Origin: Bacteroidales bacterium UBA3684
GTDB taxonomy: Bacteria > Bacteroidota > Bacteroidia > Bacteroidales > P3
Assembly: GCA_002372855.1 (NCBI GenBank)
Contig: DFIZ01000014.1
Span: forward strand, 1-33,457
Length of the DNA stretch: 33,457 nt
Reading direction: 5' to 3'
Under the pieces are notes generated by a model. The model was not told the origin of the DNA and made no database searches. It saw only the letters and a program-made list of their open reading frames with translations. Positions 1-9,300 of this stretch are shown piece by piece; positions within the stretch are counted from its first letter, which is position 1, and each line of letters begins with the position of its first letter. Made by a program: the position numbers and the translations under genes.

Positions 1-5
1 TTCGG

Positions 6-133
6 CATTTCTTATATTGTATTTATATCGTTCTTATATCGTTCTCATATAGTTCTCATATACTTCTTATATAGGTGATACAAGAAGTATATGAGAAGTA
101 TATAGGAACTATATGAGAAGGGCCGAATTATGT
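6..133. repeat. 128-bp dispersed palindromic repeat, copy 1
   Basis: This copy matches 33163-33290 in the same orientation at 120 of 128 positions by eye. Its left half is a run of about 11-bp units of the form TTCTYATATMS, and the right half is largely the reverse complement of these. The centre is a hairpin with arms at about 41-72 and 78-109 around the 5-nt spacer AGGTG. Both copies begin CATTTCTTATATTGT and end GGCCGAATTATGT, so the element has defined edges. It has no coding potential. A bidirectional terminator, a protein-binding array or a small non-autonomous mobile element are all possible; none is proven. Confidence 0.85.
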
Positions 134-140
134 GCCTCTT

Positions 141-159
141 GGGTGGGGGTGGGGGAGGG
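141..159 (+). other. G-quadruplex-like tract
   Basis: Four runs of at least three G (3, 5, 5 and 3) are separated by single-base loops, the classical intramolecular quadruplex pattern. It begins 7 nt after repeat copy 1 and lies about 105 nt upstream of the predicted -33 element of the giant gene. Folding in the cell is inferred only. Confidence 0.5.
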
Positions 160-264
160 ATGGCGTTTTTTTTCGAGGGGTATGATTTTCGGCCCTTCGT
201 TTTGCGTTGTATTGGTTGGGGAAAGACGTCGGATAGGGGATTTTTTGTATTTTTAATAAAATAT

Positions 265-297
265 TTTCGTGTATATAAAAAAAAGTGCGTATATTTG
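265..297 (+). promoter_or_regulatory. Predicted Bacteroidota-type promoter of the giant gene
   Basis: TATATTTG at 290-297 fits the -7 consensus TAnnTTTG. TTTC at 265-268 is one base off the -33 TTTG, and the 21-nt spacing is normal. Transcription would start near 303, giving a leader of about 85 nt. Predicted from consensus only. Confidence 0.5.
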
Positions 298-307
298 CGT
301 TTGAATT

Positions 308-333
308 CTGCCCGTCCGAAACGGGTTGGGCAG
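308..333 (+). promoter_or_regulatory. 5'-leader stem-loop of the giant gene
   Basis: CTGCCC at 308-313 pairs with GGGCAG at 328-333, with further imperfect pairing inside. The stem would sit almost at the 5' end of the predicted mRNA, a position that could protect a very long transcript from decay. That role is inferred. Confidence 0.35.
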
Positions 334-386
334 GGAGTATAGAAACGTGTAAATTGTTGAGAAATAAAAAAATAAAATTATAAATT

Positions 387-3300
387 ATGAAACTCAGATT
401 CTTACTACCGAGTGTCATTTTTCTGTTCTGCGGGCTCGTGTCGAGGGCGCAGATAACGGAAATGTATTACCAGGGCTTCGAGGCCGGCGAGACGCCAGCG
501 TATTCTGGAGCAGGCACTGTCACCAGCCAGTACCACAGGAGTGGCAACTCGGCGTTGCAGTTGGACCAGACGACCACGGGGGACATCACGCTTGAGCTCA
601 ACGAGATCGACTTCACGACGAACACGACGTTGCGCTACATCAGCCTGGAGTTCGACCACATCAACACGGTGCCCACCAATCCGAACCCGGACGTGAACAT
701 GTGCCGTCTGTACTACAAGCGTACGAACGAGTCCTCGTGGCACCAGATTACCAACACGCACTACAACAAGACGGGTTCTTATTCGGGCAGCTTCGCGCAG
801 ATGAGCTCGTTCTCCATCAACTCGTACAACGAGTGGCTGGAGAATCCGCTGTCGAACGACCTGTGGAAGAGCGAGCGTTTCGATTTGAACAATGTGATGA
901 CCACTTCCATTGCCCAGAGCGAGAGGAGGCTGATGCTGAAGCTGGTGGTGAGGCAGAAGACCACTTCCGGTGCCGCCACGGGCAAGTGGATTATCGACAA
1001 CCTGAGGGTGACGGCGAGTCCGAGCCCCATGGTGAAGCCCACCATCAAGATGGTCAAGTACCCCGACGGCATGTATCATCCGAGCAGCCGCGGTGCCAAC
1101 ATTGTCATCGAGCCGCGCACCACTGTGTCGCAGGGCATCAACCATGACTCGGTGTACCTCTTCTACCGTGTGGGCAGCGACCCCACGCCCCACCGCTTGC
1201 CGATGACGCAGATGGCCAGCGATACCAACCGCTACACGGCCAATATTCCCTTCTTCGGCTATGACACGCTGATGGGCTTCTACTGCGTGGCGCGCGACGC
1301 CACGTCCAACTCCAATATGGTCACCTTCCCGTCGTCGGCCAATTCGTGGCTCGAATACCGCTGCATACGCGGTGTGGAGCAGCCCGGCACGCCGACGCCG
1401 CAGTTTACCGGCGCCAACAATTCGGGCAACACGTTTTTCCCCTTCTATTCCGACGCCGACGGCCGCAGCGAGTGGGTCTACGACTCGAACCTCCTGGCCT
1501 CGGCCGGCTACGGGCCCGGACAGATGACGGCCATGACGATGACCTTCGCCGCACATACCAACACCGTGACCCGTCCGCGCATGCAAATCAGGTTGAAGAA
1601 TGCGCCCACCAGCTATGCCGTGGACACCTCCATTGTCGGTATGTACCCCTTCACGTCGTCGTACATGCACGCCGTGTACGACAATGCCTTCACCATCACC
1701 GAGGCCAATGCGGGCACGACGCAGACGGTGCAGTTTGAGGACACCTTCTACTATGCCGGCAAGGATATTATCATGGAGATTGTCTACGACAACAACCAGG
1801 AGGTCACTGCCTCGCCAGTGCGCATGATTCCCACGGTGGCCCGCAAACGGAGTATCTACCTTGCCACGGGAGGTGCGTCGTTCTACGGCCTCGATGCCTT
1901 CAATACCACCTCTCTCGACGTGGCGGACATGATTACCAGCGTGCGCCCTGCCTTTGTGTTCACGCAGCGTGCCAACCTGCCGTTGCTCTACGACATGGGC
2001 ATCAGTGAGCTGGTGTCGCCCAGCTACGAGACGCCGATGACCGTGCGTCCCGGCAGCCTGACGGTGAATCTTAAGAACTTCGGCGCGCTGCCCGCCACGG
2101 GAGTGCGCATCAGCTACAGCATCGACGACAGCCAGACCGGCTACTACGACTGGACGGGCAACCTGGCCGCCGGTGCCACAACCCATGTCACCATCGCGAA
2201 CAACATCAATATTCCCGCCGGCTACCACACCCTGAGGGTCTGGGTGGAGGACACGCTGACCGTGGGTGCCGGCCATGTGGAGCGCGACCACGAGCCCTAC
2301 AACGACACGGCCTTCTCGCAGTTCATCGTCTGCGACGGCGCGATGAGCGGTGTGCGCAACATCGGCGGCGCCAATCCCGACTTCAACACCATCGAGGAGT
2401 TCCTCTACGCCCTGAGCCGCTGCGGCATCGGCGACAGCCTGGTGGTGAAGCTGGCCCCCGGCAACTACAACCCCTTCACGGTGCCTGCCTTCACAGGTGC
2501 CACGGCCAACGCCTACGTGGTGTTCGAGCCGGCTGGCAGCGGCCGCGTGACGGTCTTCTCTTCCGACGCCAACAACAGATATGTGGACGAGAACGGTGCC
2601 TACCAACCGATTGCCACCTCGCTGGTCAACCTCGAGGCGGCCGCCAACGTCAGGTTCCGCAACATCAACTTCGTCCGCCGTGGCATGCCGCTGAACGACA
2701 TGGTCACCATGGGCATTTCCAGCACCAACTGCCGCTTCGAGGGCTGCTCGTTCATCGACAGCCTTGCCAACCCCTCGGCGAGCATGCGTATCAATACGTT
2801 GATCAACACGGGCTATGCCGACAACGTGCTGATTGACGGCTGCACCTTCGAGGGTGGCAAGACGGGTGTCGAAATCAAGGGCCAGGCCCCCGACATCCGC
2901 TCGCTCAACAACACGGTGCAGAACAGTCTGTTCCGCAACCAGTACGACTACGCCATCAATGCCAACAACCAGAGCAACGTTACCATCTATCGCAACGAGA
3001 TGTACGATGTGCTGAGCAACTCGATGGGTGTGCTGCTGCTCAACGAGTGCAACGGCACGACCGCCGTTACCTGCAACAAGATCTACACCTCGCACGGCGG
3101 CGGCGGCATAGCGCTGAACAGCGTCAGCGGCACCGCGGCCACGCCTCTGCTGGTGGCCAACAACATGATTGTCTGCAACGACGACGGTTCGGCCAACCTG
3201 ATGCGTACGCCCCTCAACGTCATTACCGCCAACTACACCGACGTTATCTACAACTCGGTGAAGATGACTGCCAGCTCGCGCAACAACAGCCCTGCTGTGG

Positions 3301-6300
3301 CCTTCGGCGGCGGCACGCTTCAGAACAGCCGCTTTGTGAACAACGTCGTTGTCACGCTCGACAACAACAACTACGCCCTCAACTACGCTCCCGGCACCAA
3401 CACCAGCAACACCGTTGGCCACAACGTGTACTACTCGCTGGGTTCCATCCTCAACCGCCGAGCCGGTGCCGGCTGCGTCGACCTCGCGGCCTGGGTGATG
3501 GCCGAGCCTTCGGACACCAACTCCATCGTTGCCAACCCCAACTTCCTCAACGGTTCGCTAGTCGACCTGCGCACGTACAACCGTCTGGTGAAGGGTGTGG
3601 GTATTCCCATTGCCAGTGTGCCGACCGACATGTTCGACAGTGTGCGTAGCACCACGGCCACCTGCCCCGGTGCATTCGAGTTTGTCTCGCTGGGCTACGA
3701 CTTCGAGCCCGAAGCCCTGGTGAGCCCCGTCGAGGCGACCTGCTACATGCCTGCCAATGTGCCGCTGCGGGTGCGCATCCGCAACAGCGGCGTCAACGTC
3801 TATAACGGCAGCGGCCTGACGCTGTTCTATAGAAAGGACGACGGTACCCCGGTGTCCGTTGCCATCACCGACCCCATTCCCGCCGAGGACACGGTGACCA
3901 TCAGCACCACCGCCACCCTCTCGCTGCCTTCCTATGCCACGAGCGACCGCACCTATACCATCAAAGTGTGGACCGCCTTTGCCAACGACCCCAACCAGAC
4001 CAACGACACCAACGAGTTCCAGGTGGTGAGCAAGTACCGTCCGGCCAAACCCGGCAACGACAGTGTGCTGATTGCCTATGCCACGCCGGCCACCATCACG
4101 CCGACGGCGGGTGTGAACTCCTGGCAGGTGTACGGCAACGACAGCAACGCCCCGCTGCGCAGGTCGGAAATCTATTGGTATCGCGACACCACCGACGCGG
4201 CCCCCTTCTATGTGGGACCCACGCTGACCACCGACACCATCCGAATGGACACCACCTTCTACTTCCGTCAGCGCCGCGCCAAGCCCATAGTGCGTATAAC
4301 GCAGGTTGAGTTCAACCACAGCAACAGCGCCGTCGGTCTTACTCCCTCGATGCCCTACTGGATAAGCAGCGGACGCAAGACGGTCATCCAGCTGACCAAT
4401 GTCGGCGATGCCCGCGCCAACCTCTTTGGCGACACCATCCAGACCATCTCGCCCACCTCGAGTCTCAACAATAAGGTTTATGTCTTCACCGACAGCGTGT
4501 ACATCGAGCCCGGCCAGTCGCTGGTGGTGCAGTGCGCCACGGGCAACTCCGCCAATCCTGCCTTGACCATCCACACCGGAGCTCCGCTGTCGTCGACCAC
4601 CATCAGTTACAACTCCAAGGTGGCTATCGTCTACCGCCGTGGCGGTGTCATCGAGGACGCTGTGGCCCTGAATGCCATCGGCGATGCCTCCACGCAGCCG
4701 GTCACGTGGGCCAACATCGGAGTGCCGTCCTACGTGTGGAACGGCACGGGTGTGAACCTTACCTCGTACAATACCGCCGCCGGTATCATCCGCAATGCCT
4801 TCAACGGCAATGCCGCCGACTGGCAGATTGCCACCAACGCTTTGCCGATGTTCATCAACACCATCAAGCCGTCATGGATTCGCTATACGGAGAATGGTTG
4901 CGAGGGCTACTTTGCCAGTTACAAAGTGAAACTGACGGCCCCTCCGACGGCCGATATCGACCTTGGCACGCCGATACTTCCCGCCAGCGACTGCGGCATG
5001 GGAATGGAGAATGTCTCCGTGGTTGTTCGCAACTATGGTATCCAGCCCGTCACAGGCCTGGTGCTCAACTATACCAATGGTATTGACACTGTGAGCGAGG
5101 TCGTCGGCCAGCAGTTGGCTGCCAACGGTGTGTTGACCTACACCTTCGCCACTCCGCTCAACTTCGCCTTCGACCACGACACCACCATCACCGTCAAGAT
5201 GTGGGCCAATGCCGTTGCCGGCGATGCCGTGCACTACAACGACACGAACTATGCTTCCGTGCTCGCGCTCTACACTCCTGCCGCTCCCGCCGCCATTCCC
5301 GCCCGCACGGTTTCCTATGCCACTTCCGACACCATCAGCCTCCCCGTTGTCAACGGAGTCATCCCGGTGTGGTACGACTATGAGGGCAATGCCGTCGACA
5401 CTGGCTACACCAGCATTTCTGAGATACTCTATGTGCCTGGCACCCGTGGTGTAAGCTACATGGTTACCGTGCCCAACGAGGGTACCATAGGCAATCCTGC
5501 TGCCACCACCACCAACGGCAACACCGCTGTGCCGGCTCCCTATCAGCCCGGCACCAAGTATGCCAAGCAGCAGTACATCTACTCCGCCAGCGAGCTTGCC
5601 GCAGCCGGTTTGCAGCCTGGTTATATTGATTCCATAGCTTTCGACTTCCGCTCCATTGTGGGCAACAATACGAACTTCTTCTCCTTTGACGAGTACACCA
5701 TCTCCATGGGCTCTACGGCCGACACAGTCTTTGCTTCCACAACGGCATGGCTGCCCACCACACCGGTCTACAATCGCGCTCCGCTTGTCATCAGCCAGTC
5801 TGACGCCAACACATGGGTCACGCACCAGCTTGACAATGCCTATTACTGGGACGGCCAGTCGAGCATTGTGGTGCAGATTGTCCACTACATTGCCACGGCA
5901 ACCTCGGGAGCCAAATCGGCCTACACTGCCAAGACCAACACCACCCTTGTCAAGAACAGCAGCAGCGCCCTGTCGCCCTCCACGGCTGAATATGTCGGTG
6001 CCGGTACTCGTGGCAACAACCGACCCAACATCCGTTTCAACGCCACCTCCTTTGGCTGCTCCAGCCCCATCACCCCCTACACGGTGCAGATGGTCAACAT
6101 CCCCGCTGTCGACATGGCTGTGCTGTGGCCCAACGGTGTGGACACCATCGACTACAACTCCTGCAACAATATTCCTATCTATGTCAACGTTCGCAACCAA
6201 GGCGCCTCTGATGCTACCGGCACGAAGCTGTACTACTACTTCGACACGCTGGCCGTCGACAGCCTCACCGTCAGCACCACCATCGCTGCGGGTGCCACGG

Positions 6301-9300
6301 AGAACGTCATGCTTCTCAATCGCCACATGAATCCTGGCCGTCACCACCTGCGTGTCATTGTCGCCGCCAGCGGTGACGACATCACGTCCAACGACACCAT
6401 CGAGCGCTCCTTCATGGTGAGCTTCTGCAGTGGCGACTACACCATCGCCCTCACCGGTGGCGACTACCGTTCCTTCGGCGAAGCCATCGACACCCTCAAT
6501 GTTGTGGGTATCGAAGGTCCGGTACGTTTCAATGTCCAGCCCGGCACTTACACCGAACAGGTGGTGCTCAACAACATTCCCGGTTCGTCGTCGACCAACA
6601 CCATCAGTTTCATCGGCACCGGCGACAACGTGTTGCTCACCGCCGCTCCCACACAGAACGACAACTATGTCCTACTGCTCGACAGTACCACCAACGTCAC
6701 CCTCTCGCGCTTCCGCATCGAAGCTCGTCCGGCCACTGGCAACTACGCCAACGCTTTGGTAATCCAGAAGGGTGGCGACCTCACCATCGACAGCCTCACC
6801 GTCCGTGTGAAGGGCACCGTCAACAATGTCAACGCCTCGGCCGTGGTACTCCTCGACGAGGTATCCAACCTCAACTTCGTCAACAACACCATCGACAGCG
6901 GCTACTACTCCTTCCGCACCGCCGGCGCGTTGGGCAACTACTCCAACTTCACCCTCACCAACAACACCTTCAAGAACTTCTTGTCGCAGGGCATCAATGT
7001 CCGTGGTATCACCAACTTCGTTGTCAACTCCAACAACATCCGCTCTGGCGTTACCATCGCCGGCCGTGGTCTGACGGGTATCTACCTGGCCCAGGCTGCT
7101 GGTACCATTTCGGTCCAGAAGAACTATGTTGTCCTTATTGACGACAAGAGCGGCGGCAAGCGCGGTATCCAGTTTGAGAACATCAACTGCGTTTCCAGCA
7201 ATCCCGGCCTCATTGCCAACAACATGGTCAGCTGCTCCGGTACCGGTACCGCAGGCCTCACGCCTGCCAAACCCTCCGGCATTTGGATCGACAGCTCCTC
7301 CAGCAACATCAATGTCTACTTCAACACCGTACGCGTTTACTGCGGCCCCTATGCTTCGGCCCAGTTCTCCGATGCCTCCTATTCCTTCTTCACTGGTGCC
7401 ACGGTGTCGAACATCCATGTGATGAACAACATCTTCTCCAACTTCAGCAAGGGTTACGCTTACTATGTCTCCGAGCTCAACACCGTCACCCTCTCCAACT
7501 ACAACGACTACTACACCGTCAGTACCCGTCCCTTCGCGTGGAAACAGACCAACACCATCGGCGACCTTGTGGCCCTCCAGGCCGCTAGTAACGACGATGC
7601 CAACTCTGTCTTCGATGAGCCGTACTTCCTCTCCGACAACGACCTCCACTTGGTGATGACCAACCTTGCCGGCATCGGCCAATACAATACCGATGTGCCC
7701 GACGACATCGACGGCCTCACCCGTAAGCAGGTCCCCGGTCCTACCATCGGCGCCCACGAGATGGATGTTGTCACCCACGACATGGCTGTCGTCCGCATCA
7801 TCGAACCTGTCTGGCCTGCCAACCTCAGCTTCAGTTCGCCCAACAATATGCCGCCGCATATCGAAGGCGACCCGGTGCTCGTCAAAGCCCAGTTCTACAA
7901 CAACGGTCTGGCTCCAGAGAGCAATGTCCAGTGGTACGCCTACATCGAAGGTTTCGAAACCGACACACGTACTCCCAACCGTAGCATTGGCTCCTTCGCT
8001 CCTGGCGAGTCGAAAATCGACTCCGTCGTCATGAGCACCATCCTTGGCATCACGGATACCAGCATCGTTCATGTGGTTGTGATTCTGCCTTCCGACAGTT
8101 CGCTCGCCGACAACGACCGCGTCTCCAACTTCTTCATGGCTCCGGCCTTCAATCTTGCCGCCACCCGCATGTCCACCGACCACACCGGCTGCTCCATGCA
8201 GAACACCACGGTGAAAATCACCGTCAAGAATGAGGGATTCAAAGACATGCCTGCCGGAACCACATTTAAGATTGGTTACCACCCCGAGATTACCTCTCCT
8301 GCCAGCATCACCAGCATCCCCACCATGCCCGACACTGTCGAGCAAAACACAACCCTCACCACTCCGCTGCTTATAGGTCAGAGCCAGACCATCGACTTCT
8401 CCGCCCCCGCCAACTTCTATCCCACCGGCGAGTCGCAGGACATCAAGTTCCGCCTCATGGGTTGGGTCAACTACAACCTCGACATCACCCAGACCAACGA
8501 CTCCACCAGCAAGACCTCCAATAGCCAGTCGCCCATCATCGACGCCTACTATTCGCCCGAGCCTCCGGTCGGCTATGACACCGTCTTCCCCTATGGCACC
8601 TGGGGCGAGGTCCGTGCCACGCAGGTCAACACCCGACCCGTCCGTTGGTACCGCGACAGCACCGCCGCTCCCTTCTACCATCCTACCCAGTACAATGCCT
8701 CTACCAAGTGGAGCAACACCCCGCAGTACTTCCATGACTCGGTCTACTATCTCAACTGCCTCTCCACCAAGAACTGCCCCAGCTACTTCTCCGAGGTCCA
8801 TGTCCAGGTGGCCCCGCTGGTGCCCAACGACATGGCTTTCGAGGAAGTGCTCGCACCCCTTGGCAGCCGCGTCTATATGGAGAATGACACGGTCCGCGTC
8901 CGCATCGCCAACTACGGCACCTCCTCGCAGACCAATGTCCCGGTAGCCTACCAGCTCAAGCGTGGCAACAACATCATCCAGAATGTCACCGAGACCTGCC
9001 CGGCCACCATCCCGGCTGGTCAGTCCTATGTCTACACCTTCAACACGCTCCTCGACATCCCCACTCCCACTGCCGCCCAGAACTATAACCTCACAATCTG
9101 GACCGACCTTGCCACCGATGCTGTACGTCGCAACGACACTATCCGCACCGCCTACACCTTCCGCTCCCTCGCCGAAGGACTCTACGCTGCCACCTCTCCG
9201 TCCAGCCCCTCCTTCGACATTACGCGCGTATCCTTTAATGAAATCGACTTCGACATCCCGCAGCAGGGTCGTGGCTACACCAACCTCGCATCCTACAACT

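Noticed and set aside
6..133. CRISPR array from the 11-bp units
   Set aside because: Units are too short, contiguous without spacers, and reverse orientation at the centre.
128..418. Small - strand frame over the giant gene's leader
   Set aside because: Covers the G-rich tract and predicted promoter, has no recognisable features and overlaps the real start.
405..3422. Long antisense open frame (1005 codons) opposite the giant gene
   Set aside because: It is low in hydrophobic order, rich in Arg, Gly, His and Val, and arises because C- and G-ending codons on the + strand avoid stops on the other strand. No domain or start context is seen.
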